From positions 3,514,615-3,578,614 of the forward strand of contig CP099839.1 in NCBI GenBank assembly GCA_030062745.1: DNA of 64,000 nucleotides, in the 5' to 3' direction. The notes under the pieces are model-generated. The model was not told the origin of the DNA and searched no databases. It saw only the letters and a list, made by a program, of their open reading frames with translations. Source of the stretch: Capitulum mitella (taxonomy: Eukaryota; Arthropoda; Thecostraca; Pollicipedomorpha; Pollicipedidae). Each line of letters starts with the position of its first letter. The first letter of the stretch is position 1. The position numbers and the translations under genes were made by a program. Of this stretch, positions 16,101-27,886 are shown piece after piece.

Positions 16101-16142
16101 ATCTCACGTGCCCTTGTGCCAATAGTGCCCACATTGGTAATT
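16058..16142 (-). repeat. Inverted repeat arm, right of the gag relic
   Basis: The minus strand reads GTRAREIYVFLERIDGFVEF, against GTGMREIYVFLERMNGFVED in the left arm. The protein-level conservation suggests both came from a coding element I do not recognise. The arm overlaps the end of the gag relic. Confidence 0.7.
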
Positions 16143-17100
16143 TACGACTCGGACTCGTGTGTTGTTAGAAGCAAGGCATACATGAGGCCGAAAAAATTGT
16201 TGAAACTCAGTTTCCTTTGATCAAGAAAATTAAAAGTTAGGAGGTTCGGGATCGGAAATAGATTCAATCAGCAAGATGATAGTTGGAGTTGATAGAAATG
16301 GAAATGAGCCATTCAAACTGGAACTCAAAACGCTTAATGCTAAAAATGACGAGTCCAAAGAAACGCTGGGAAAACTCTAACTGGTAGCAGATGGCGCCGC
16401 ACACTATTCCACGGCATTTTGTTTGCGTTCTGAGCGGAGGTGATTCTTCTTGGCCCAATCATCGCGGGACCCAGTGCTAACTGCAGCTCTGAAGGTCGTT
16501 AGGAAGCAGCAGTCTGCATTAAAGAGTTTGTCGTGCCCTGAAACGGTCTGAGGAATATATAAAACGGGTGTCGGCGAAATTCCACTACCTGGATGAAAGT
16601 GACAAGGCGCACAGTCCAGCCTTATATTCCGACAGGGTCTTGCTCCATCCAACTCATGTCAACAGCAAATGAACACACCGCCCGAAGCACGTGAAGATAC
16701 TGATTTTGTGCAACTCTTCGTCTTGAAGTGTTATTGACTTGCAAACGGCTGACTATACGCCTAGTAATGTTGGCAGTCTTGGAGAATGTCAGTTTTGGCC
16801 ATGCAACCAGGGATGCCGATCTGTATTTTTCTTTGGGGGGGAGGCAGAGTCCACCTGGTGTGAATCTTGTACCCTCATCAAGCGCGCGCGTCCAAACACA
16901 TGCACACGTACATGCACCCCCTATATACATATATTGTTCGTGGCATTAATGATCTTTGCTATGACTTCGACTGTCCGTATAACTCGTTTTGTTTCCGGTA
17001 AATGTCTATTACAATTGCTGCCAGCGTTTATCATAATTTTAAGAACACGCAAAAATTCGTATTTCTTAATTAATCTAACGTTTCGTAAAAAGCAACAGAC
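16143..17100. other. Nothing recognised between gag relic and PLE
   Basis: Intronic DNA with no family resemblance; it may be remains of the same gypsy element or of the 5' part of the PLE. Confidence 0.4.
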
Positions 17101-17106
17101 AACATC

Positions 17107-17496
17107 ATGGCAGAAATCTACGACAGAAGTCCAAGAACTGCGTCGTTGATAATGAAAAACAACATGTCAGATGACCCAGCAGCATTGAAACAAACAAACG
17201 TCGTGCATCGCTGCAAATGCACTTTGGGAGGCTGCGCACTCCTTGCCAATAGTGCTTACACAGGCAACAACATAACAGCCCTGACAAGACGCACAACCAT
17301 GTACTTGCAACACGGAGGCCTACTTAAGCAAACAGAACAGCACCACCATGGACACTTGACTCGCTGCCTCATCATTTCGAACATAAAGATCCTGGCGAGG
17401 GCAACAGATAAACGGCGCTTAGCGCCTCAAGCCATATTCATCCGGGATATGGACCCACTAATTAAGCGCAAGAACTATCTGAAGGGCCGCCATTAG
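17107..17496 (+). pseudogene. Penelope-like element C-terminus with GIY-YIG domain
   Basis: An open frame of 129 codons. It reads TNVVHRCKCTLGGCALLANS, AYTGNNITALTRRTTMYL and then QHGGLLKQTEQHHHGHLTRC, ending in DPLIKRKNYLKGRH. This is the PLE nuclease layout: a CxC...C segment, AYTG in place of SYIG, a following TxxxLxRR with the catalytic arginine, and the late glutamate/aspartate region. It starts in mid-protein; only the C-terminal domain remains. Downstream, at about 17650-17700, a decayed hammerhead-like motif is seen, as expected 3' of a PLE. Confidence 0.78.
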
Positions 17497-17652
17497 GACC
17501 AGGACTATGAACAGGTGTTGTACTTATCTGCCGTAAATTGTTCCTGCATTGTTTGTCCGTGTCGTATTCAGTGTGCGAACCATAAAACCCATGAATACTT
17601 TATTTTTTTTTTTAAATTCAAACCAAACAGATGTCGCTGACCCATCCTTATC

Positions 17653-17692
17653 TCTGAAAATGTCTCCTGTGTGGATAAAACGTTAGATTAAT
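17653..17692 (+). ncRNA. Decayed hammerhead-like motif downstream of a PLE
   Basis: CTGAAAATG, then TCTCCTGTGTGGAT, then AAAACGTTAGAT. It has the layout CTGAnGA–stem II–GAAACGT seen 3' of PLEs, with substitutions in both core boxes. It is placed where such a motif should be relative to the GIY-YIG frame at 17107-17496. Confidence 0.3.
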
Positions 17693-18042
17693 AATAAAAC
17701 AAAGTTTTTGTTTGTTCTTGGTGTGATAATGAACACTGGCCAGTTTCGAATCCAACAGTCTCGCACGGAGGTGGGTAAGAGGCGGTTCCGCTGCCGGACG
17801 GTCGCCCTTTCCATTGAACTGCCGTGTGAGTTGTTGGAGCTGCCAGTTTCATCTTTCAACCGCCGTCTGGTGAATCACCTGCCTCGTGCTCCCGACTGAC
17901 TGGCCAGCTTGTGTACGAGTGCGCATGACCGTGTGACTGTTTCCTTTTGCTTTTACCTGACTTGCCTTTTCTTCATTCTTTTCGTTTAAGTTACCGACGA
18001 GAAGTCTGAATAGCCACCGTCTGTAGTGGACGACCTTAATAA

Positions 18043-18234
18043 ATGCCTGAATCTGAATCTGAATTTGGCAAAGCTCTTAATGAACATTCAATGGAAATGA
18101 AATGGCTTATACAAGTAATCGAAGCCACATCAAAGATCATCAATGCCAAGGACGCTGTGGTTTTTAACGAGCAATGCATACGTAACAATCTGCTTCCTAG
18201 CTTTACTAACGTTGGCCAAAACAGAGTGGGCTAA
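18043..18234 (+). pseudogene. Possible N-terminal fragment of another PLE copy
   Basis: The frame reads EMKWLIQVIEATSKIINAKD and AVVFNEQCIRNNLLPSFTNV, resembling the helical N-terminal segment of Penelope-like RTs (…FL..C....LIP.F…). It lies 540 bp after the PLE C-terminus in the same orientation, which would make a head-to-tail partial tandem, a usual PLE arrangement. The match is short and recognition is tentative. Confidence 0.35.
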
Positions 18235-19596
18235 ATGCGTTAAGAAACATATTTTGGAAGAGGAGGTTAGCTTGTCGGGTCCACGGCTCAGCCCCACAAT
18301 CATTTACATAAAATGACGCCCTTGCCTGCAACTGCATTGTACGAATCCCGTGCATGTGTACTGCGGGAAGACGGGTCTTGCTGATGACGCAAAGCATGCG
18401 GCGTCTTGGGTAACATGAGAGGCGACACACGGACTATCAGCTATGATGCAAAGGACACTTCTTTATCCCAGCCACAAATGGCCGCAACAGGACACATCTG
18501 TTTATCCAGCTTTGGTTTACCAGGCCCGAAATGATTACGATTATGATCGAGTCCACTTGTTCTATACGCCCAGGAACTTGTGCGAGACCGAGATAGATAT
18601 ATCCCTTTCATCTCGCAGTTTGGACGCCATCACTATTGGGCGTGTGCTCGGTAGAGTTGGGCCGTGTTTGAAGGTTTGCAGGCAAACCACCTGAAAACTG
18701 GTTTGTTATGAACTGTAAACACACGGTACCGGGCAGGCCACAAAGCAGGCCACAACAAAATAAGCACTCATCATTTCCTTTCACTGCCACTTCGAATGGA
18801 TGGATTGGCACTGTGGTACCTGCCCTCTCACTGATGGTTGACATCTGATGGCCAGCAGCAATCTGGTAGCAGGCGTATTGCGTGTTTGCCAGATGTCCGA
18901 CCCATAACATTTCATATGATACCAGAAACGATTATTTATCGGTTCCACCCACAAAAACACCTGAGAGACGACAAAGCAAAGACATTTTTAAGGAAACTCT
19001 CGTGTCATTCCCATAAGCACTTCAAGCCGGCCTGACCTTCGGTCTTCAGACTGTTTAACCCTTGCCAGGATTCGATATTTGGCCATATCCGACAGCACGG
19101 GGAGGGGGACCTTTTAACCACATCCAAACCTGACGTGCAACAGCGACGAAGCAAAAACGAGCGTGTCCCTTTTAGGCATATAGCAGCCTCACAGGTGACC
19201 TCAAAAATGGTCATGTTGGAGGTTTTGATTTCCCTTCGCTCGTATAGGATATCCACATATACGGCGCTTTTAAGGGGCACGGCACACTGTTGACGTACAA
19301 GGACCCGAAACTATTGATGCTATGCAAATAAGCGTTTCTGATTTCATCACGATCGATAAAAGGCAAGGAAGTTTGTGACGTCATTCCATCATTTTGGCCT
19401 GGCATGACCCTAACGCACAGAAGGACTACAGTGCGGAGGCCGATCTCGTGAAATTCACGCCTCAACACCCTTTTCACCAAGTCTCTCGTACGCCGGACGG
19501 CATGCGCGGCCCAATGTGAAAGTTTAAATATGGCGAGAAGCTATTTTTACAGTCGAAAAGCTTTTCTTTAGCGACCAAAAAAAAGACCAAAAAAAA
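18235..19596. other. No recognised gene
   Basis: Intronic DNA with short frames only. Confidence 0.5.
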
Positions 19597-19697
19597 TATA
19601 TATATATATACATATATATACATATATGAATCACGAAAGAACAATCACAAAGAATGGAGATGTATGTTTTTCACTGCATATATATATATATATATAC

Positions 19698-19761
<64 letters not shown>
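19597..19761. repeat. (TA)n with ATAC interruptions
   Basis: Two TA-rich runs (19597-19626 and 19678-19761) separated by about 50 bp. Confidence 0.97.
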
Positions 19762-20589
19762 CAGTTATGTCCCAAACGCACGTTCGATACCTTCAACGCA
19801 AAAACAATCGAATCGTGCAATTGAAAAGTCGCATTATTACGAAAGCAGTGAGTCAGTAAGACATGCGTCCTTTGCTGTTGCCAAGGAACGGCGCGCGACA
19901 CTTTTATGATGACAAATGCTCCACACTGTGACCACATGTGCATAACACATGAGGGCTGGACTTCCTTTCCGGTGCGGGGATGATTTGTCGGCTGTTGCAT
20001 AAAGTAGCTGCCAAGGGATACCGCCGACCCACACTCAAATGCGCCTGGAACGTCGATCCAAATCATGTAAATGTTTTCCGTCGTTGGCACTACGTCTGCA
20101 AATTCTAGACACGCTGAGTCGCTCCAATAGCGTTCCCACTGACAAGACGCTTTTGGATCGGTCGTCGCGCGCGATCTGGGCCGACAATAGACAGAAGCTG
20201 CAGATAGTTGAATCGCCTTGCTGATGACCCGACATGAACTTGCCGTCAATGACGGAGGACCGGAATGTTCCATGTTCGTTGTCACCAGCACCATCTGGCA
20301 TTGCCGCGACTTTGACTATAATGCGCGGTCCTGAGATGGAAAAACTAGGCATAGACCCGAGCCGTCCAGTCCGGTGCAGGCACTCGCGAGCCAGGCCTGG
20401 AGGCGGTTCCTCGGCGATTCACGAGAGACCGAAAGGCCACAGCTGTGTCCTCCAGACCCAGCGTCGTCAGGCTTTGTGAAGTCCGGGATGGTTTTCGGCG
20501 TCCCCGGACTGCTCCACGCACCACCCGAGTTTTTATGCGAGTTATTCGGAATCGAAGGATCTGGAAGCGTATTTCGCATGTTTTTAGCC
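19762..20589. other. No recognised gene
   Basis: Intronic. A 177-codon minus frame (19761-20294) has no recognised domain. Confidence 0.45.
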
Positions 20590-20838
20590 AGTGAAATTTG
20601 ATACATGACGGGCGCTCACAAGTGCTTGTGTTTCAATGTGTGTGTGTGTGTGTGTCTGTATTCTCAAGTTTTGGAGCCTCTAGCGCCCCAACGCGCCAGC
20701 CGCTCAAGACACAAGTTAGACCATTGGTTGCGCCGACTCGGCGGACAAATTGTAGTGTAGGTTTTGAAGCGATTCGTGGCGTGTGGCACGTGCCACGTGG
20801 CGCGAGCCAGACCACTGCCGAATTCAGTTAATCACGAG
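20590..20838 (+). repeat. SINE-like dispersed repeat, copy 1
   Basis: About 250 bp, matching 44588-44822 in the same orientation: ATACATGACGGGCGCTC, an internal (TG)n run, AACGCGCCAGCC, CGCCGACTCGGCGGACAA, GAAGCGATTCGTGGCGTG, GCGAGCCAGACC, TTAATCACG. No open frame and no terminal inverted repeat is evident; size and structure suggest a SINE or short non-autonomous element. Confidence 0.6.
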
Positions 20839-20849
20839 CAGCCTTTTTG

Positions 20850-21760
20850 GCGGTCTCAAGGGCCATCCGCTGTGTAGGCGCCCATCTTGCCGTCTCAGGA
20901 CCCATCTGATCTTGCCGGCGCCCCTTGACTACATCAAGAATCAGTTATGTTTCCAAAAAGACCGTTGTAACCCATTTAGAGCCCCTTTTGAGAATGACAC
21001 CGATGAATCCCTGTTCAGAAAATTTCTCTGACTGGCCATGGGTTCCTTATGTCGTCCTAAGCATCGTCTTAAGGTCTTCCTGTCTCAAGGGTCCCTCTGG
21101 CACTTTAAGCGGTCTCATGAACCCTTTGCCGTGTTGGGGATCTCTTGCCTTTCCCGGCCAGGAAGGCCCTCTTGCGGTCTCTGCGGCCCTTGGAGAGTTT
21201 CAGGGGCCCCGCTGTCCATCTTAGGGGCCATCTTGCCGCCTCAAGGTCTCATTATTCCCCCCAGGACTCTCCGACTGCATCAGAGACCTTCAGCTTTTCC
21301 CACGTGCCGTAAAGTCCGTTTGGGCCCCTATGACATTCCAGGGGCCGCTCTTCCCTCCTAGGGACTCAGTCATCCCCTTTGCCGTCGGTCAGAGGGGTCC
21401 TATGACCTTACTGGCGGCCTCAGGGGCACTCTCCCGTGTTAGGGCCCTGTTGTGGCCCCAGGAGCTCTGGCAGTTTCAGCCCATGGGCCCTTCTATCCGT
21501 CTGACGGGCCATCTAATCCTCCCCGCGACCCCGTGACCACATCAAGAACCCGTCAGGTTTTCAAAGACACTCCTTGAAGCTCATACAAGGCCCCTTCTGA
21601 GTCTGAGAGGTGGCCCTCTGAGGCTTCAGGGGCCGGTGGGACGCCTCCGTCGCCAGCAGCATAGCCAGGTATCTTTTCGGGGGGGGGGGGTCCTGGAGAA
21701 TAAGGGGACCCCAGTACTGGGGGGGCCTTGAACACTGTGGGCGGCCCCCATGGCTAGGGG
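20850..21760 (+). repeat. GC-rich minisatellite with a higher-order duplication
   Basis: Drifted units of about 20-25 bp around GCC(T/C)CAGGGGCC and GTCTCAAGGGTCCC fill this stretch. A longer segment is duplicated 600 bp apart: 20900-21010 (CATCTGATCTTGCCGGCG, GACTACATCAAGAATC, AGCCCCTTTTGAGAATG) and 21505-21606 (CATCTAATCCTCCCCGCG, GACCACATCAAGAACC, GGCCCCTTCTGAGTCTG). Confidence 0.7.
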
Positions 21761-22429
21761 CCACTTGGTAGTTGTTTTTCAGGGTCATTAAAAATGTAGT
21801 CCTTGACAGCACTAAAAAATACGGAAAGCCAATGTGCATGACTTTTGGTCCGCGCTGCGCGAGGCCTTTGACTCAAATTTGGGGGCCCTTTGCGGAAGAG
21901 TGGGTTTGTCTTTTCCGGCCAGGAAGACCCCTTCAAGCAAATGCCAGGAGGATCTCTTTCGTGAGCCAAAAATTGTCGGGGGAGCGGGTCCTAGGACCCC
22001 TAGAACCCCCGGCTAGCTGGCGAGCGTTTTGTATCCCGGCACCCACAAAGTTGGAATGGGCACCAACAGTGCAGCTGGAGCACCCGCAACCTAAAATGTT
22101 GCCAACGATGTCCTAAAACACGATACGCGGAAGCACTCCGAGCATTCTGCTGAGAGGTGGGGGGGGGGGCAGGCGAAGGCAAACGCTTTACCAAAGGCGC
22201 AATAAGCCGACCTGTCCCGCCCGCCACTATCCAACACGAAATTCACGCAGAAACTAGGAGCCCTCACCGACATAAAATCCATCAGAGCAAACAAAGAAGT
22301 TTTTTTGTGCGGCCTCGTTAACATTCGGGTCACGGAACCGAGGAGAAAATTTTATGTTTCCAAAATATAAAACATTACATGCACTTGGAAATCCACAATC
22401 ATTTTTAGAAAACCGCACGTCCACAGCTG
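21761..22429. other. Unclassified, with minisatellite-like phrases
   Basis: TTTTCCGGCCAGGAAGACCC at about 21912 echoes TTTCCCGGCCAGGAAGGCCC at about 21150, so the GC-rich repeat domain extends weakly here. No gene. Confidence 0.4.
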
Positions 22430-23207
22430 TCAGGCGGTCCCTCCGCAGGCCGTCAAGGGCTCCTCTACAGGCCGTAAGGGAGCCCCTTCATAGGCCGATA
22501 AGGAACCCTTCAAGCCGGTAAGGGCCCCTGCATGCTAGCAGTGGGCCCCTTCATGCCGACAGGGAGCCAGCTGCAGGCAGGCAGGAGGCCCCTTTCGGGG
22601 CCTGTGGAAAGACCCCCTTTTGGCCGGGGTCCCTCCACAGGCCAGCAAGGGCCCTCCGAAAGCTGGCAGGGGTCCCACAGGCCGGGGACAGAACTGCACA
22701 GGCCAGCCAGCCCCTTTCGGCCGGCTGGGGGCCCTTCTGGCCGGCAGGCCCCAGGGAATGGCAGGGGGTCTCTCCACAGGCCAGCAAGGACCCTCCGAAG
22801 GCTGGCAGGGGCCCGCAGGCCGGGGAACAGCAGGGGTTCCCTCCACAGGCCAGCAGGGGCCCTTCGAAGGCTGACGAGGATCCCATATGCCGGCAGAGGG
22901 CCCTACAAACCAGCAGGTGGTTCCAATAGACCGGCAAGGGGCCAAAAAGGCCGCCAGGGGTCCTGCAGGTTGGCAGGGGGCCCTTCAAGCTGACAGGGGC
23001 TCCCACAGACTGTCAGGAGGCCCCTAAAGGTCGGCAGGGGGCCTCCTACAGACCGACAGGGGCCCCTTTACACGCTTGGATCTATATATTCCATCGTCTG
23101 TCTTCTCCTGTCTACCGTTTTTGAAGCATTTTGGCGATAGCTTCGGTTTTTATGAGAGTATTTTTCTAACCTCGGTGGGGGATGGGACCCTTCAAACATT
23201 TCGGGGG
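22430..23207 (-). repeat. Composite minisatellite element, copy II (inverse)
   Basis: The array at 22430-23075 has about 30 units close to CCGGCAGGGGCCCTTACAGG (about 20 bp each, some 18-28). The flank at 23100-23207, reversed, gives ATGTTTGAAGGG, ACCGAGGTTAG, AACCGAAGCTATCGCCAAAA, which is the copy I flank. Orientation is opposite to copy I. The 150-codon open frames on both strands come from the repeat. Confidence 0.82.
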
Positions 23208-24189
23208 TTCCTGGGATCCAAGGATCCCTAAAGGCCTCCTGGTTGCGCCCTTGCCCATCACCTTTGGATCCGCCCCTACATCAGACTGAAATGGCACTTC
23301 AACAATGGGCCCCATCACACCATTGTGGGCCCCGCTTCAACACTGAGGGGACTGAAATCAGCACTGACAGGCTGAAATCAACATTACGGAGGGCACGTTC
23401 CCCCCAAAAGAATGCAAAATGACGCTCTTTCTCGCAGATTTGTGAAACCCACGGATTGCAGGAGTTTTTAATGGTTTTCTGGCGATATTTGACTGACATA
23501 AAGTAAGCAAGTCAGTTTTTGAGAGGGGAAAGCCAGTCAACAGTCGTCAATTTGGTCAAATGCTACACGGCGGAAATAAAAATACTCTTAGCTTGACTTA
23601 ACTACAGATGACCGTTACATGCAAGTCGAATGGTGGATTAGTGCTGGTGTCATCCCAATCTACGTACCTATCGGTGTGACAAACAAGTGGGTTTTTCAAT
23701 AAGACCATTTGGTGAAAGGATTTTTATGGTGTATCACTTCGTGAGTTGAGGATAAAACATGCATCAACGCCAGTTTTACGTCACAAATGTTTACTGAATC
23801 CTCGAAAAGATGTGAAAACAGACACAAATGAAACATTTCAAATGCCGAGGGTGGCATGTCATGTACGGCATTCAGAGAAGTAATAAAACAATAGGACACT
23901 GTTTAGGGGAAGGAGTGCGATCTCAGAAGAGTAATGGCTTGCTTAGCCATTTTCAAGGCTCCAGCGCCGTCCCCTGTTAAAACTAAACTGCGTAGGCATC
24001 GGCCAACATGACGCAATACGGAGCTGCGTAGGCCGATGAACGCAAGTTTTGGCTCGTCGACGCCCGCAGTGAAACAACATAGTATATGCAAATAAGACAC
24101 GGCAGAATAGGACACGCAGAAAAACCCGGGGGAATGGTTCCGAAACTCCGTTAGAGCAGACCTGAGGCATGTTGAATATTACAGGCTGA
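23208..24189. other. No recognised gene
   Basis: Intronic. AT-rich with short frames. Confidence 0.5.
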
Positions 24190-24320
24190 CTTCAAAGACC
24201 ACAGGCTGTCTCAGTTCAACGCCCACACCGAGGTTGTTTAGTCGGACTACGCCAAAGCCTTTCAGAGCGTGAACCATGAACTTCGCCGCAAAAGCTGTGC
24301 CATTTTTGCAACATTTCAGG
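24190..24320 (+). pseudogene. Non-LTR reverse transcriptase fragment
   Basis: The frame reads DFKDHRLSQFNAHTEVV, a stop, then SDYAKAFQSVNHELRRKSC. DYAKAFQSVNHELL is RT motif A of CR1/jockey-like LINEs (normally D.SKAFDSVNHE.L); the catalytic aspartate is replaced by glutamine. Only about 130 bp remain. Confidence 0.6.
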
Positions 24321-24685
24321 CACTGTCATAGTGCTTGTTTTTCCTTTCCTCCTAAAAGACAGCAGAAAGAAGTGATGAGTGGGAAAAACTCTGGTTTAGC
24401 TTAAGTGCTTTCTGGCATTCAGGAAGGCAGTCAGCTTTCTCCGGAGGCGACGCCATAAGGGGGGGGGGGGGGCTCAGGGTTCTAAAGCCCTTCAGCACGG
24501 AGGAAGCCCCCTACGGCCCGAATCCAGAGCCATTCCGCGTTGGGTTGGGAGGTACCCCTCCGCGTATGGCGCGGAGGGATTTCCTAACTGTTCTGGTTCG
24601 GTGCTCGGGCAAGGGGCGCCAGTATAAGGACCCTTTCTATTCAGGGGACGTCTACTGACCAAAGCTGCTTAACTAGCTAAGGGGT

Positions 24686-25810
24686 CCTGCTGGCATGTGA
24701 AGGAGGCACTTCATGGCCTGCAGGTCCCTGCAGGCTTGCAGAGGGCCCCTGCCGCGCTGTGAAGGGCCCAGCCACGGACCCGTAGATAGGCCTCCTGTCG
24801 ATATGTCAAGGGTCCTCTGCCTGCCTGTAACGGGGTCCTGAGTCTCCCTGCGGATGGCCCTCTGCGGCCCGTAGAGGGGCTCTACAAAGAAGCCCCATGC
24901 AAGGTTGTGAAAGATTCCCTGCTGGCCCACAGCGTGGTCCCCGCTGGCATCTGAAGACATTGCCTACGGATCTGTAAATGGGCCCCTGCCGGCCAGTAAA
25001 GGACTCCCGCAGGCCTGTACAGGGCAACTGGTTAGCCTACAAAGTGCCCGTGCTGGCCTGCAAAGGGCACGCCTACGGGCCTTTAGATGGCCTCTTGCTG
25101 GCCTCTAAAGGTTTCCCTGCTGTTGGGACTACAGGCCAACAGGATTCCCCGTTGGCCCGTAGAGGGACAACCTGTTGGCCCGCAAAGCGGCCCCCTGTTG
25201 ACCTGTAAAGGAGCCCTCTGCCGGCCCTGCTGAGAAGCCCCTGCGGGCCTGTAGGGTGACCCTGCAAAGCGGCCCAAAAACTGGCCCCTATAAAGGCCCC
25301 TGCATGTCTGTAAAAAGACCCTTTTAGCTGCTGGCCTTTAAAGAGGCCCATGGCGTTCTGTAAAGTAGTCTCCATTTGATAATTCAGGGGCCCCTGTCCG
25401 CCTAAAGAAACATCCGCTAGTCTGTAATCAGCACGGGTGCGTGCTACAAGTCATCGTGTTCTCTCTGCAACAAAGATACCCTAGCTGGCCTGTAAGAAAG
25501 ATCACTGCTGGCCTAAGTGAGACCGTGCTGGGCTGTGGAGGAGGCCTCCATGGGCCTGTTAACAGCATGGACCCGTTTTAGCGCCGTAATATTCGATATC
25601 ATTTAGCGCTGGGTGACATTCCATAACAAACTAAACCTGATGTCCGTAAACGCAGTTCAGAGCGAACAGTTTAAATCTAATTTCCCACATGCACGGAAAG
25701 CGAGTTTTCTGTTGCGTCCTTTCATGCATAAGGTGTGATTCAGTTTTTTTTTAATTCGCTGCCCTACACGGGACCTGTCTGAGCTGTGAAACAGACCTGC
25801 GCGGGCCTGC
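24686..25810 (+). repeat. Composite minisatellite element, copy III
   Basis: An array of drifted CCTGTAGAGGGCCCCTGCTGG-like units at 24686-25578 is followed by a unique flank 25579-25810 (TTTAGCGCTGGGTGACATTC, GAACAGTTTAAATCTAATTT). From 25328 to 25790 it matches copy IV (38920-39390) base by base in reverse, through both array and flank. Confidence 0.82.
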
Positions 25811-26415
25811 AAACAGCATGAGCCGACTTACTGCATGGGTTCAGTTTTGTCTAATAGTTCAAATGAAATCCTGGTCGTATGCATAAAGGAACAGTGATAT
25901 CTTCGCGTACGGAAAAGTTGCCGTTCAGTAATGTCACAATATGGTACAATTGAAAACTTGGGAGGCACAAAACACACGATTTTTTCATCCATTTGAAGCA
26001 TGACAAACAAACAAAAATCGCGTCCAAATATACCCGTTGCTCCAGTTTCATTGGCATCTTTAGCCCGCCCACCCCAAAGTCCTAGAGTAACACCAAACTT
26101 CGTTGGTTTATTCAAAGCCGGGAAAAGTTCGTTATAAACATGGCTCCAACAATCTGTAGCCGTCATTGGTCGTCACATGTTCTCCATATGACAGTACTGT
26201 CCGACAGTGGCTGTCTTGTAATTCGTCCGTCACGTTGTTCGCGTATATGCTGGGCAAGCGCTCCGCCACGAAGTGCATCGTCAAACGTCGAGAAAGTGTA
26301 GTGACATTAATGTTGTACGTAGGAGAGGATTATACAATCTTCGTATAAACATGTAAACTGATACACTACAATGGTGCACTTTAGTTTGTCAAGTTGACCA
26401 GAAGAGTAGTCTGTC
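25811..26415. other. No recognised gene
   Basis: The 112-codon minus frame (25828-26166) looks like the translation of an old repeat. Nothing else seen. Confidence 0.45.
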
Positions 26416-27120
26416 ATCAAAAGATTCGAGTTTTACTTTCGTAGTACATGGTTAGCGCAATTTCCTCGTCAATGTTTTTGCAAGTTACGTATTTCTGGAC
26501 GACGTCTTTTCTCACATTTTCATCAGTTTTGTATGAGACGTTACCTGGTTTTTGTAAAAACGTCATGTGGTGTTTTTCTGTTTTAGTCTCTGTGTTGAAT
26601 GTCCTTTCCACGTGTCGTTTAACTTCCGTGTTAATTTGGGAATTGGCGCAGCCATTACTTCACTAAAATCTGTTTGACCCGTTTTAGTCCTGCGTCGAGT
26701 GTTCAGTCAGAACAATGGGTGGATGCACGTCTTATAAATGTCCTGGTGATACCGTTCTTAAGACGACCGGACATTTGCTGTCGGAGTTCAAGCATTGTCG
26801 TTGGTACGCTGCCGTTCCGTAGTCTTGGAAAGGCCAGTCTGTGTATCAGTCCTATCGTCCAGAAATGACACTACAGTATTCGCTTTTAATCCAGTGGTAA
26901 ATTCTAGAGCAGACCTGTCTCAAAAATTTCCGCATAATTCTGGGTGGTCTTCGTCTCTTACGTCAACAATAATGCCGTCTACGTATCGACAGTAGATACT
27001 GTGTCGGATGTCGATGTCGTTCAGAACGTCACTTCCAACTGTCCCCATGTAGAAGTTTGCGAGCAGGAGTCCCAGAGAGGAATCCATGGCTACCTTTTAA
27101 TCTGGCGGTACAATAGACCA
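26416..27120 (-). pseudogene. PLE A C-terminal part of reverse transcriptase
   Basis: The minus strand reads VAMDSSLGLLLANFYMG (motif B, normally VAMGSPLGPLLANFYM) and HSIYCRYVDGIIVDVRDEDH (motif C, normally YVDD; the second aspartate is a glycine here). Further down, FTTGLKANTVVSFLDD and a basic tail to about 26416 are found, with several stops. It continues the protein of 29560-30005; the two are separated only by PLE B. No GIY-YIG domain of this copy was found below 26416. Confidence 0.75.
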
Positions 27121-27361
27121 CCAGAACCACAAAAGGGGGCCTCTGTAGTGCATGACATGACAACATTTTTAAGAGAGACGGGGAGGCAGGTGTGGGTAGT
27201 CATAAACTCTCATTAATATTATGCATATCGCTGCCCATATCGTAAAGTTCGTGAGCAATCTTCCTGCATCCAAAGACGCTAAGAAACCTTAGTGGAGGCA
27301 AGGCTCGTGAGACGCTTAATAGAATCGTGAGGTGCCCAGAATAAGGCATATTCACGACCGG

Positions 27362-27400
27362 TTTCAAACCAGTCCCGGGTACGTCGTCAGGCGGTACAAG
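27362..27400 (-). ncRNA. Hammerhead-ribozyme-like motif, PLE B 3' side
   Basis: On the minus strand CTGACGA (27384-27390) is followed 18 nt later by GAAA (27362-27365), with a short ACC/GGT stem between them and flanking ACGAC/GTCGT pairs. This is the core pattern of the hammerhead ribozymes reported in Penelope-like elements. Stem II is weak, so activity is doubtful. Confidence 0.35.
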
Positions 27401-27510
27401 GGCACGGAGCAGACAATTCACGATAAGTGGGAACAGCAGTTACATTGCGGTAAGAAAAATATAAAAAAACACTTTAACTTAACCACTTCACTACTCATTT
27501 CCAGCTAGCG

Positions 27511-27886
27511 TCACTTTTTTGTTTTCTGGAGTTCGAGCCAACCAGTGAAAATTGCATGTTTGCCTACATTCCTGTTAAGGGTTTGTTGTTCTGTCTGTGT
27601 GTAGATAACTTCCTTGATCTTTCTTTGTTTATTACGAGTGCCAAATGCTAGTGCTTCTGTGTTGCACCAGTCGATCGAGTGTCCAGTGTTCATGCAGTGT
27701 TTAGAAGTGGCCTCTATCTGTGCATCTGTATCGCGCTGCGTGAGATGTTGTATGTGCTTCTCCCTTCTTTCCACCATATTTCGACCACTCTCTCCGGTGT
27801 AGATCTTCGGACAATCTGCACACCATCCGATAAACAACACCAGGTTTGTCCTCTTTTAGTATAATGTCCTTGGGGTGGAAAATCAT
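27511..27886 (-). pseudogene. PLE B GIY-YIG endonuclease domain
   Basis: The C-terminal endonuclease of the Penelope-like element. After a frame break in KEDKPGVVYRMVC, the frame reads CADCPKIYTGESGRNMVERR and EKHIQHLTQ, matching the GIY-YIG pattern (YTGESGR for YIGETGR; catalytic arginine kept), then HSIDW and RKIKEVIYT with the conserved glutamate, and LNRNVG near the end. GIY-YIG PLEs use this nuclease to nick the target. The domain alone is nearly intact (109 codons) but is cut from the RT by frameshifts. Confidence 0.85.

Noticed and set aside
22532-22993. Long open frames on both strands (up to 153 codons)
   Set aside because: Produced by the 20 bp minisatellite, which lacks stops in most phases.
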